Of a stretch of 64,000 nucleotides of DNA, positions 23,183-35,800 are shown one piece after another. Origin of the DNA: Simmondsia chinensis (Eukaryota > Streptophyta > Magnoliopsida > Caryophyllales > Simmondsiaceae). The stretch is taken from positions 24,723,212 through 24,787,211 of the forward strand of contig JAGTTD010000016.1 of assembly GCA_018398585.1 (NCBI GenBank), written 5' to 3'. The notes under the pieces are model-generated. The model ran no database searches. It was given only the letters and a program-made list of their open reading frames with translations, and was not told the DNA's origin. Both the position numbers and the translations under genes were made by a program. Every line of letters starts with the position of its first letter. Within the stretch, counting starts at the first letter, position 1.

Positions 23183-23888
23183 TGGCACAATTCTGACGAG
23201 AGGGTGAGAGTGTGAGAGAATTAAATCTTGGCCGTCCGTTACAATGGATGGCCAAGATTAAAAGATCTTAATGTGACCCCCCTTAAAAAAATAAAAAATA
23301 CCAATAGTACCTTTTCTCCTCTCTCCCCCTTTTCCCTCCAGCCTTCCCCACGTCCCTCCTCTCTCTCCTCCTCCACCCGTCAGCTGCCACCCACTGCGGA
23401 CCGCCAAGCTCCGATTGTCGGCCGGCCCCGCAGGTGGCAGCGGCAGGGGAGGAGAGAGAGGGGGAGGTGGGGGAGGGAGGAGGAGAGAGAGAGGAGAGAG
23501 GTTGGGGTTGGGTTGGAGGGCAGAGGAGGAGAGAGAGGGAAAAGGGAGCTTGGATAGTCGGCGGTCGGTCGGGGGGTGATGGCGGGAGAGGAGAGAGGTG
23601 AGGAAGGGTTGGAGGAAGGAGGAGGAGAGAGAGGGGAGGTCGGGAGAGGGTTGGAGAGAGAAAGAGGAGAGGCAAGATTGGGGTGGCCGACTGTAGGTGG
23701 CAGTGGCAGGGGAGGAGAGACAGGAGGGAGGTAGGGGTTGAAGGATGGGATATTATTGTATTTTTATCTTTATTTTTATTTATTTATTTTTTTAATCAAT
23801 TAATATTCTTTAATCTTGATCATCCATTGTAACGGACGGTCAAGATTTAATCCTCTCACACTCTCACACTCTCACAAGAATTGTGCCA
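23183..23888. mobile_element. MITE with about 80-bp inverted arms and purine-rich core
   Basis: Left arm tggcacaattctgacgagag continues through tcttggccgtccgttacaat. Its reverse complement closes the element at 23888 (attgtaacggacggtcaaga ... agaattgtgcca). TA repeats flank both ends. The core (about 23440-23735) is almost wholly G/A on the plus strand (ggagagagaggg types). It therefore produces long low-complexity frames on both strands; these are Pro/Ser- or Arg/Gly-rich and not genes. Confidence 0.75.
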
Positions 23889-24524
23889 TATATATATATA
23901 TAGATCTTTTATATAATTCTAATTTTTTAAACATTTGATAATATCCAATATTTACAACAAAATATTCTTTCTGTACTAGCATTAATAAACAATATTCTAT
24001 TGATAACATTACTTTTACTAGCACAAGAAATTGTAGCCTAAAGATGAGACTGAAACTATAATTAGGGTATAAAATTTTAATTCTACTATTTGGTTCACCT
24101 ATTAAACTTAATATAACAATACAATTATCAAATTCCATGAAATTAAATTTTAATTAGAGCTCCATTTGTCTTGAAGGAAACTATTTTCTCTCTCAATTAT
24201 ATTTCTTTTTAAAATAACTTTATAAGCAAAAATATGGAAAATATTTTCCTATACTAAAGGGAAATTGATTTTCCCACAAAGAAAATGAAAAATAATTTCC
24301 TTTAATAGAGGGGGAAAAAAACTTTTTTTCGCAATAATTTCATATTATATGTTTCATTACAACTTCAACTTCACCAACACAAACTTTATACAAATTTATA
24401 AGATGAAACTATTTTTCTTTAGAAAGAAAGACAAATATTTTTTAAAAAATTTTAAATTGAAAATACTTTGTCAATAAAAAAATTTCTATAAAGAAAATGT
24501 TTTCTATTGAGCAAAATTTAGTGT

Positions 24525-25190
24525 AAAAATCATACATTTCAATTCCTTGATGTGGGGTGAGGAATTGCGATTTCATATAACTCCACGAACAAGAAATCTA
24601 AAATTACTCAACTTTGATTGACCTGAAACAAAAAATGACATGAAACGAGGAGCCCCATCATAGCCTGAATTTGGCCCGAAACTCGAATTGCCTAACTTGA
24701 ATAGCTCAAATGTAAAATGACTTGATCCAATCAAACTCGGAGTCAAGAATGAACCCGCCCGATTGACCTAAAACTTTATGACTAAAATGTAAAATGATCT
24801 TTGACTCTAAGCCAACTTGAAATTACAAAAAATGTAACTTGATTGGACGTTAACCAAAATGAATCAAGTTTGGAATGACCCAAGGCACTTCGAACCTAAC
24901 CCATGCTAGCCCAAACCAGAAACAACCCAACCCAATTAAACAAAAATCAGAGATGACTTAAACATGAAACAATCCTAGAGGACGACATATAAAACCGAGT
25001 TCAACCGAAACTAGAGACGACTCAAGCGCTACCAAAACGAACCAACCGGCTTAACTCAAAAACCTGAGATGACAGAAATTCTTGTGAATAGCAATTGCAA
25101 TCAGAATTATATTTTCACAGTTAAATTCTAATTTCATGTCAAACTGAACATCAACAAAAAAAACCAAAATTTTAGAGTCCCAAACAAATA
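24525..25190. repeat. AATTCC-type non-autonomous element (decayed)
   Basis: The part from tttcaattccttgatgtggg through gaggaattgcgatttcatat resembles 28905-28945 in the DHQS-II intron. In both copies it is followed by many short variants of the words gacttgaa, aacc and ctaaaatgac. Ends are not resolved. Probably an old MITE or satellite-like element. Confidence 0.45.
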
Positions 25191-26129
25191 GTCGTGATTC
25201 GTGTGAGGGTGAAAGGTTTTTGGACTGGTCAAAAGTCGCATTTCATGAGAGACTTTGAGGCGCAAAGACCACCATTCTTAGCTGTCATAGGATTGGGGAA
25301 AATAATATCAGAATTTATGTAGTTCTACATTCACGAAGGGGGAACACAATAGTTTTTCTATAGGACGAGGAGTATTACAACAGTGTTTCACTCACACTTC
25401 ACTTCCCGCTATTTGCTCTCGGTATCAAGCACAAGAAAACCTTATTTATAGGTCTCTACAATCTTAACACCTGTGAGCCCGAGAGTCACTTCATTTATGC
25501 AAACCTCAATAATTCAGCCATGAATAGGTAGTTTCTAGGAGACCATTAGTCTACAATCTTAACAAGAAGGGGTAGAGACCTATTTGGCCAAGGTTATTTT
25601 TTCAGGAAAAAAAATGCTTTTTCCAAAAAAGTATTTTTTCCAAGATTTAAGAGTATCTAACCTGTGAAAAAAATTGCTATTAAATAAAAGTAGAAGCTAA
25701 TTTTCTATTTTTAACAGAAAGAGAAAAATAATTTTCTCTTTTAAAATAAAAGTAGAAGCAAAAACTTAAAATTTTTTAAATAAAATACCTCTATTGAAAA
25801 AAAAGGTGTGCTTTTGAAAGAAATAGTTTTTTTTCCACGATTTGACCAAACAAAAAAATTGTATTTTGATGTTTTCGTTGTATAAATTATTTTTAACACA
25901 TTTACTTTTTCTCATGGATCTCACGTCAACCAAAACTAAGAGATCCCTATCATCACCACATGAAGAAAACCTAGAAATAAAAAAAGGTAATGTTATAATC
26001 ACAACAAATTTGATATTACTAGAGCAACTTTATGGAATAATTTACGAAAATGGCACATTTGCCAAAAAAATTACCAAAATTGCACAGTTGTAAACATATT
26101 TACAAAAATGGCACACTTTACTGTAGCGA

Positions 26130-26215
26130 TATCAACGAACGCCGTTTCGAATGGCGTCTCATAGGGAGCTGAAATTTGGAAGCTTTCGGACGCCGTTAGA
26201 AATGGCGTCCGAAAG
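26130..26215. repeat. short repeat acgccgtt..aatggcgtc, two copies
   Basis: cgaacgccgtttcgaatggcg and ggacgccgttagaaatggcg lie about 55 bp apart. Each is itself an imperfect palindrome (acgcc ... ggcgt). They lie within sequence reading tacgaaaatggcacatttg and acaaaaatggcacac, also repeated. It looks like a fragment of a mobile element; function unknown. Confidence 0.45.
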
Positions 26216-26659
26216 GAGAAGCACACAACTAAAGCCCCATCTTTCTTCTTCTTCCCAAATGGACCCATCTAACGGAAAATTCGACCTCGGCAATTAACCA
26301 GTTGGGGTTCTCCATTTTCACCACCACTGGAGCCCCCCTATGCTTCTCTTTCTTCATTATGTAACCATTTTTTTTCAAAGCTACGAACCATGCGTTGTAG
26401 CACGTCTTGCTATTTAAGAACAAAACTCAATTTTATTTATTTCAGAACTAGAAACTAATGAATTGTGAAGTTATATTTACAAAAAAAGCTAAACCCTAAA
26501 ATAATATTGAATCAGATAAAATAAGATAAATCTTAATTTAAATAGGAAACTACTTTCCCAAAATACGATATAATAAAAATTAAACCACATAAAATTGTGC
26601 TAAATCACCACCAGTTCATCAACGATCTTTTCGGATGATTTTCCTTGAAAACAAATGCA

Positions 26660-26800
26660 AATGACAATTGCGAGATTGGTTGGTGTACCATTCAAGGCTT
26701 CCCACCCTCAAGCATGAGGTCTGTGGCTCGAGCTCAGTTTGCCCGTCTCAATGTATCGGCGGCCTTATATCTATAAAATTTAAATAAATAAAAAAAATTC
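26660..26800 (+). repeat. possible tRNA-derived SINE fragment
   Basis: gattggttggtgtaccattc resembles an A-box region and gtggctcgagctcag a B box about 55 bp later. An A-rich end (about 26776-26803) follows. Similar words caaatgacaa and caagtgacaaat lie before and after and might be target duplications. Weak evidence. Confidence 0.3.
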
Positions 26801-26824
26801 AAGTGACAAATACAGGAGTTGATT

Positions 26825-29800
26825 TTACCTTTCAACAACGAATTCCTTAATCTCTATTCCTGTGTGCCGAGCCCCACCCTGTACTCTTAGCAGGACTTCA
26901 TCTCCCTTTTTTAATGAAGTCACCGGAATCGCTGCGCCCTGCGAACCAGTTCCTGCAGAGATCAAGTAAGGAACCACTTATTCTGCAAGTTTAGGCTGTT
27001 AGGTAAAGATTAAGAAATGTTTTTATACTGCAACGTGCCTCTTTATCTGAGAACTCATTTGCAAGGTTAACTTCATATCTTCGTGTCGTAATAATCATAT
27101 TAATACAAGTGGCTCAATTGAGATTTGAACTTGAGACCTTTCAGCCAGAGAAGTAATGACACCATGTTAAAGAACGGACTGCTCCAAAAGTTGCACGTTT
27201 GGCATCATTTTGAGCTTATAAGTTTACCGAATCATCTAGAAAATGAAATGAAAAATATGTTTGGTAAAACTGGTTTACAATTTTTATTTACACTCAAAAC
27301 AGAAAAAAGGAAACAATAAAAGAAGACTTTTAGAATCATAGATGTTTCTATCAAAACTACCACCGTCAATTCCCCTACGCTGCGACCCACTTCTCAACAC
27401 CAGGCCACATTCCACCACCATGGTTTTTCGCTGTTGTAATAATGAATCTATAAATTGCAAACTCAAAGTGTACGAACGAGCCTTTAAATTTTTAGGTGAA
27501 GGCATATGAATAGTTTATACTCCAACTGAAGCCAGCCATGATCAAGCCTCTCCCACTTTGAAAAGGGATCATGTCAAAGTACATTTTGATAGCTCAAAAT
27601 TGGATCGAGCGTCGTAGCTGGATGCATCATCAGAGAGCATGCCGGGAAATTCATTACAGTTGGAGCTAGAAACATGGGCTCAGCATCTGTGCTCCTAGCA
27701 CAAGCTATGACAGTAAAGCTACTTCCTGGAGGTTCACAAATATTTGTATTGAAAGGGATCATTTTTGAGACCAAAAACCTCAGACGTGAGTGGAAGACAC
27801 CACGAAAGACTCAGAATAACATCAAAGAATTCATTCGAGAATGCTGGTCTGTTCGAATTAATCATGTTTCAGGGGAAGTAAATATAGTGGCAGATTGGAT
27901 TACAAAATTTGGACATTCTATTTCTTCAGTGACGGACTGATTTATTCTTGTTTGTAGATAGTTGGCTTATATCTGATGATACCTCAGGCAGATCCTTCTT
28001 CCGGAAGAGTACACCTAAAATTTATTTCTTACCCTTGTAAAAAAAGGGGTGGGGGGGTGTAAGGGCATGCTTAAGCTCACCTTCAGACGCAGCAACAAGG
28101 GCGACTGTTTCAGCATTCTGTAGAAGTATACTGTACATACTCTGATCAGAAGTACCCTGCCACAGAGACGTACTTAGCACAGTTACTTTGATTTTCCATT
28201 TCGACTTAGCATATCTGTGCCAAACAAGAATACTAAGATTTCATACTTCGACACTTGAAATTATATCAAAAACGTAAAAAGATCTTATAAAATAGCAGAT
28301 CTATTGCATACCGACATCCGACTCTAATACACAAACCCAGATGACAAAACCCTCACTGGGGTATACAGTGGGGGAAGAACTCAAAAGAGGCGTGGTCAAG
28401 TTGCATAAAAAAGATCTCGTTTCATGGAAGCTTGACAAAATATAAGATTAAAATAGATCACTAAGTGCACTTTGATCTATATAACTGGCCCATCAACTGA
28501 GAAAAAGGCTTAGACAGTAGCGTTGGGATAATTTTAAGCTACTATGACCGTTAGCCAATAAACCAACCCTATGATCCATCTCATGCACTTCCAGGATAGC
28601 CTCTGTTAGCGTAACTGATTTCCCTCTTATCTGTTCCGATCATTCAAGAATCAGAAGGGACAACAAGCTCCATGATGGAATCAAATCATGGTTTGTGGTA
28701 GCAATGTCATGGAAGCAAAGTGCCATAGATGTTAAATAATAGGTCACAGCAATTGCTAAGATTGTGTTTAGAGCATGGAACTGGGGCAAAGGCTGGAATT
28801 GGGGCCCATAATTCCAATTCTGTTTGATTCACCTGTTAGAATTGGAATTACAATTCCACTGCCCAATTCCATTGAATTGGATTTCAACTGAAAATTATAC
28901 TTTACAATTCCTTGGGGTAGGGATAAGGAATTGCAATTCCATATTAACTCCATTGACCTAAAACCTAAAATGACCCCACTTAATTAACCCAAATCCAAGA
29001 TGACTTGAAATCTAAAACTTAGACACAACCTAAAATTTGATCCAAACCTCAAAATCATCCAACTCGAACGATTTGAACTTGAAATGACCGAAATCACCTT
29101 AGCTTAAAATCACCATCAGAATTTAAATTCCATAATAATTGGAATTGGAATCGCAATTCCACGGTCCAATTCCAATTCCATGTGCCAAACAGAACATAGG
29201 GTTTTCACTGTACATTAAGCTGCTTCTAAACCATATAGTAGTAAATATTTGAAACAACATAGTGTAAAAACACTTTCATGAATATCTGTTAATAAATAAA
29301 ATATAATATGTATACACTAGGATGGGCAATACAAAATTACAATTTCATTACTGCCGATCGCATAACGGCTAACTCAAAATTCCTTAACATCAATGAAAAG
29401 TAAGTTAAAGTTGGTCTTTATTTGATTCTATGGCTCCATAATGCACATATCGCATTCTTGCCACTAATAGGTTTCACATAGAAAACAAATAATTACCTGA
29501 CCATTCCACGAGTCTATTTATCAGATACATTCACAATTCCCCAGCAATAAGAACCTCCAACATTTCAAGCACAGAATTAAATAAAAATTGTTATGCAACA
29601 GTTTTAAGTTAGTGTTCACGCAATTGGCCATTATGTAATGGTACTTGACCTCCATAACGTGTGCATGTGTGTGTATATTGTATTTTATTTATCAAAATGC
29701 GGTCAGAAATATTTACATAATAAACTCTATCATGGAAAACCTAACAATTTGACCTAACCCTATGGATTCACCTGAACCTGACCTGAAAACCCAGAGATAG

Positions 29801-32800
29801 GGTTGAAGGTTTGATGGGCTGAACCCCAATGCAAGTCAAACTGACATGACCTAAACCTGACCAACCCAATTCCCAGTTTACATCAAAGAAATATATAAAA
29901 ATTAATTACTATATATATATATTTATTCAAAACCATGCACTCGTAACACTTAAAAAGCAACTTATACTCTCTTAGAAAACCAAACGCAATTCTCAACCCC
30001 AACTACATAACATCCATGAGAATCATTTCCATGCAACTATGACGGGATTGCTAGCCGCGATTTGATTCTTTACTTTCAGGGAATACTTAGATCAAGCTAT
30101 AGAGATAATTAGATAGACAAACCTTTGCCTCCACAAGGACCAATGGCCGAGTCTCTATCTTTACACGTCCAACAATTGCAGTTCGTTGCTTGCCATTCTG
30201 GTCAACCACAATGACCTCCTTCCCTGCTTTCAGTTCAGAAAGATAGCTAGTTTTCCCACCAGGAACAGCAACATATGAGTGTACAGGACCCTGAAATTTT
30301 TCATGCACGTCAGATTCATCATTGCGTGGGAAGATATTCATTCTCATTTCTCAAGCAAGTATTAAGCTAGCAATTCATTTGTTTTTTATTTTTTGGAAAA
30401 GTAAGGAGAATTGGAGATATTAGTGAATCAACATAAATAATCATTTCGAGGTTACACAAAATGATCTGCATTACCACCAAATCCACAGTTTGAATACCTT
30501 CTCTGAAGGTATGAGAAACTCGAATAATATCGAACTTAGAAGCATATCCGAAATATCCTCAATAATGTTCCGGATTTGCCAAGGCCATTTGAACTCCTTC
30601 TGGATCACCTTAACAACAATTAGATTATCTCCCTCAACGTGACCTAGGCGCAGGGTTGGAAATAACCCCAAGCAACCCAAGCACCCGCTTGGGCCCCCAA
30701 ATTTTACAAGTCATCTTTTTTAAAGTAACAATTATTAATATTAATGAGTTTTATAAGAAACGTTATTATATATGAAGGGCCCCATTTAAAAATTTTGCTT
30801 GAGGCCTCGAGAATGTAAGGACCCGCACTGCGTAGGCGAAAACCCACATTATCTTCTCTTACAAGTACCATGAAATAGGTGTAATATCTTTTAGGTACTC
30901 CCAGGTTCTGTAATGTTTTCGAGGTTCTTTTCTATGAATTTTTTTTTCCAACCGTTAGATTACTCAACCACCTTGAAAAGGTACAAATTCTGCAAAAATG
31001 ACAAAAAATGCACTTCATTATAAAAACTTGTCAATGAGGCAGAAGTGAAGCAAGAAAATTTTGGAAATAATCTATTTCTTTTTAATTATTGGACATAAAT
31101 GCCCATGCAATATACCGAACGTTATTAATTTTACTTCCTCAGCTGCACCTTTTTATTTGGTAAATAATCATTTTTTTCAATAATTGGGCATAAATGCCCA
31201 TGCAATCTACCAAAAGATGTTTTTTCTTCGTCCGATGCACCTTAGGGCTCGTATAGGGGTTATAGATGCTCTAGTTAGAGTAGGGTAGTCTAGCTTACTA
31301 GTGCTAGGCCTTGACTTTCTCCTAGCGCACTTAGGATGTGTATTCCCTCTCATGAGCTCCTACGCACCTATCCTTTCATTTCCTTTCTTCGATTTCTTGA
31401 TTTCTTTTATTTCTTTGATTTCTACGTGTTCTGGCTTGCTTTGAGTTTGTTGTTTTGCTCGACGTGTGCTTTGCTTTACTCATGCTTTGATGCTCCCCTG
31501 TTGCCAGGTCTCATGCTCTTTGCTGCGGACCAGCTCTCAGGCTTCTCAGGTTGGGGGTCCTCGGAAATAGCCTCTCTTCAGGGTTGCCCCCTGAAGGGGG
31601 AAGGCTGCGTACACCTACCCCCCCCGACCCTGCTTTTGCGGGATCCTTGCAGGCACTGGGCTTCTTGTTGTTGTTGTTGTTGTTTTCCAACTTTTCCCCA
31701 ACCCCCCTTTCACATTTTCATACTACTCACCCATTTTATAATATTTTCTATATACCCCTATCTCCTCCTCCTTTTACGTAAATGATTTTGGAGTACTTAA
31801 GACTAGGTTCCCAATTTTAAAAACAATAAATAATTTTCAAGGCAAAGGACAAATAAAAGAATCATGCGAGCTATTTGATTGTAGACACTCATCTTTGTGG
31901 AATGTGATAGAGCGGGCTTTAGTGGTACTTAAGGCTAGGTTCCTTTTTTTCAAAAGCGATACCGAACTATCCGCTAAGGTAGGTGTGTAAACGAACCGAA
32001 GGTTCAATGAGCTACTTGTGTTCGAAATCGATTAAGGCTCGCTCTTGTTCATTATGAGGGCTCAATAGCTTATAGAGTGGAGTTCGAGCAGGCTCTATAT
32101 AAACTTAACGAGCCAAGCTTGAATAAGGGGCGTTCGGTTCGTTAACACTGGTGTACAATTTGATAAGAGCTCGTTAAGGGCTTATTAAAAGCTCGTTAAG
32201 AGCTCGTTAACAGTTGATATTGGTTCAAAAGTGGTTTAATAATGGCTCGATAGTAATTTGAAAAGTGTCGACACCGCCGCTCGGTTTTAAGCTTGATTGG
32301 GCTCAATAATGAGCTCGACACTGCTCGATAAACTTAACGAGCCGAGCCGAGTATCGAACATACTAAAATCTTATCGAATCAAGTTCGAACAAGGGTTCGA
32401 AAAGCTCGATAAGAGCTTGGCTCGAACTTGAGCTCGATAAGCCTTATCAAGCTCGAGTTTGAACAAGGGGGTACTCGGATCGGCTCGTCTTGTTTGCACC
32501 CCTACATTAAGGCGACAAAAGTTGATTCCTATATCGCGTTATACATTATTTATGTATCATTCTCAATTTTCAGAAAATTGGAAAACATGGATCACTTGAA
32601 TGCATTTTCGAGTTTTCTATGTTGTAAAACTGGAAAAGGAAAACTGGAGATGAAAAGGAAAACAGAAAATGGAAAAGGAAAACAGTTTTCTGTTACAAAA
32701 TGGGCCCATAGGCTTTCTTGTTTTCATTCTGAAACATATTACATTCCTTATATAAGTTATATGCTTCTCGTTCTTTATTCAAATATAATGCCCTTTTAAA

Positions 32801-35800
32801 AAAACATTTTTATCAGCTCTGTTTAAAATACCAATTGTATAACCAACATGTAACTCACCGCATTGACTCTAAATGGCCGGCTGGCTATATAGTCCGTCTC
32901 AAGGCATTCAGAGTGAACGAGAAAGAGTCCTCGAGCAAAGGAACCCACCTACAACAGATATTTTCCAAATAAGCATAACTAAGGAACCATCAGTGAACAC
33001 CATGGAATCAAATAAAGGTCATTACCTAATGTAACAATTGTTATTTAAGGTGTTTGAGTGAGTCATTACACAATTGACTGGTTAAGAAACATTACACAAT
33101 TGACTGGTTGAGTAACATTACTTCTCTAAAGGCATCAACAATGCACATAAGTTGTAATTTTATTTTCCAAAACATATTTATAAGTATATTTAGAGCAAAG
33201 AAGTGTAGAAGTTAATGATTATATGATCGTTCATTCAATTATTTTGCAGATAAAACATTTAAAGCAACCATGTTCCTTTTGAAAACCCAATGCAATTGAC
33301 GCAACCCAACCAGTTATGTAATGTAGCAACACCTTGCTTCCTTACACTGCTGACATGTCCATTATTTGATTCCATGGCAAACACTGTAAAGTGGATTAAC
33401 AAGAGCTAAAAGACACGAGATCGGACCAAAAGCCCCTCGCCAGGTCTCATAAGGCTACAAAGATCCACACAAACACGATCTCCCATCCCGGTCATGAGTA
33501 CTTGGTCTACAGTTGCTTTGACCAAAGTCAAGTTGTTGTTCTCTTCATTCCTTCTGTCAAAATAGTCCTGACAATATTAACCAAAGTAAGGCGCATATGC
33601 AATACTTCACATACCAACAAAGCCCTGTACAATAAAGGGTAAATATCACAGAGACCCTTTGAATTACTGCCCGAAATTAAAGTGACCCCTCAAGTTATAC
33701 TTTAATTAAACTCACTCTCCAAACTATCAATTTCTATTAATTGGATCATTCAATACAAATCAGTCGACTTTTTAACCACATGAATAACAAAATCACATGT
33801 ACATTAAATGATGTAATGAGAGGGCCTAATGCAAACTAATCATGTGATTTGCACATGATTATGACTTTTGATGATGAACTTGCAATAGAGGGTCCAATCA
33901 ATACAAACTGGTAGTTAGGAGTGTGGTGAAATTGAAAGTTGAGAGGATCCCTTTGATTAAAATAGGGGTCTCAATAGTATTTATCCTAAAATAAAAGCTA
34001 CCTTTAACTCAAGAACAGCAGCAACATCATCAACCTTCAGGACCACTCCACCCAAACCTTGTTCCAGAGCCTGCAATTATATGATAAGGAACCAAATTAA
34101 GGGCCATTACGTATCAGATTTTGAGCTAGTTAATATACAATTGACTGTCACAAAAGGGTTCTTTTCTAATGACCTCGACAATGCAATATATATTCTTTTT
34201 TTTATTTATTAAACATGTTTGTAATGTGTTTGTGTGTTAAAACTATCAAAAGGTACAAAAATCAACCATAGGACTACTCATTTACATTTTTGCAAACAGA
34301 AGAATTAAAACCGATTTATGAACCAGTATAAAAACCAACATGATCACCACTACCATTGTGTAAATTCTACAACTGCAATTACAGCCACTAAAGCACAAAC
34401 CTATAGGTAGAGGAAAGCTTACAAGTGAATCCAAAAACTGTGAGTTTCCTAAATGCTTGCATGCGTCGGTAGCTTAGATGCAAATATGGAAAAGAACGTA
34501 GATATTCCATTAGTTGTTTTTCTGTGTTTTTCCTGTCCTTCTCATTCTTGCAGGAGACAGGGTATTGTAGTTACATATATGGCCCTGATGTTTGAAAATT
34601 TTATTAACTGGTACCCTACACAGGAATCCAATGATCTTTTTAAAAAAATCTAGCCATCTTTCACTAGAAAATGTGGATCTGGTACATAACTAGGATAATA
34701 AATATCAGCTATGCCAGTGTTTTCAACAATAATTCCACAAATTAAGATAAATTCACCAGATTCTATGGAAAATACCTATATATTGCCCAAATCATGTTGC
34801 CGGTGTTTTTTGACAAAAAAAATCATATTCTAACAAAGAATACAGGTATATTACTGGAATCACGTTTCACGTCAATATTTTCCAACAGAGAGCCACCAAA
34901 TATTGGCAAAGGGTATCTCACTGATAAAGATTTTAGAAGTGAGAGAATTTTAAACCAAGGTATCTCACTGTGTATATCGAAATGTCAAGATACTTAGGTG
35001 ATAAATACTCAAAATTCGGGGTATCTAAGTGATAAAGTCCCTAAAATTTTCCCTAAAGTGCCCATATTAAACCAGGGTACTTTGATGTTGTCTCATATTT
35101 AGACACTTTACATCAGACTACAAACACAGAAAACTTTTAGAAGCTAGCCAAGTCTAACACTGGACACATACCCGTGTTCCATCCTCATACCAAAGTCTTA
35201 AGTAAGTGTAAGTTGAAGTCGCTGTCCTATGCAGTGTTTGATACCTCTAGGAAAAGCTGTGCCTGAGAAGGAGTCTTAGCTACAGCAAACACAGGCTTGT
35301 TGCTGCCTTGGAATGCTGCCACAATATTCTCTGCTGGTATCACCTGAAAAAGCACATAAGGCTTCATTTGTTTTGGCAAAAAACCTTATTCCATCTCATT
35401 CCTATAATTTTCTTCCATAACTTCATGTCAATGACGGGCTTACATGGAACATACTTTCCTCCAACAAGGGGAAGTTGACTTTGCCTCAAGAAAAAGGGGA
35501 AACATTTTTCTTCATGGAGCAAACTTTTTTCCGTCATAATCTCAATAAACCTCATGTCAATCCAACTTGGCTAAGCATAAACCTCATATAAATTTACAAA
35601 ATAAACTCACTAAAACAACAAATCTTTTAAGTATTTTTGACTGAGAATATTTTAAAAAGAAAAACTTTTCATAAGGAAAATATTTTCAATAAACAACAAC
35701 AACAACACCAGCCCAGTGCCACGAGGGCTCCCGCATAAGTAGGGGCTGGGGAGGGTGGATGTACGCGGCCTTCCCTCTTTAGGGTGCTACCCTTTAAGGG

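Larger units (their letters stand above)
23889..26824. other. gene-poor interval 3' of the DHQS-II gene
   Basis: AT-rich with MITE-like patches (24525-25190), a patch with repeated acgccgtt..aatggcgtc (26130-26215) and a SINE-like patch next to the stop codon of the DHQS-II gene. The latter two may be part of the transcribed 3' region. Short open frames at 25766-26002, 25842-26093 and 26229-26423 lack any recognisable domain. Confidence 0.45.

Noticed and set aside
23228..23675. Long open frames on both strands encoding Arg/Glu- or Pro/Ser-rich proteins
   Set aside because: They overlap on opposite strands in a low-complexity purine tract inside a MITE, and neither resembles a known domain.
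31336..31785. 149-codon Leu/Phe/Cys-rich frame, apparently a membrane protein
   Set aside because: It lies wholly in the 3' UTR and tail of a truncated RTE LINE, and the related copy at 42698-43343 does not keep the frame.
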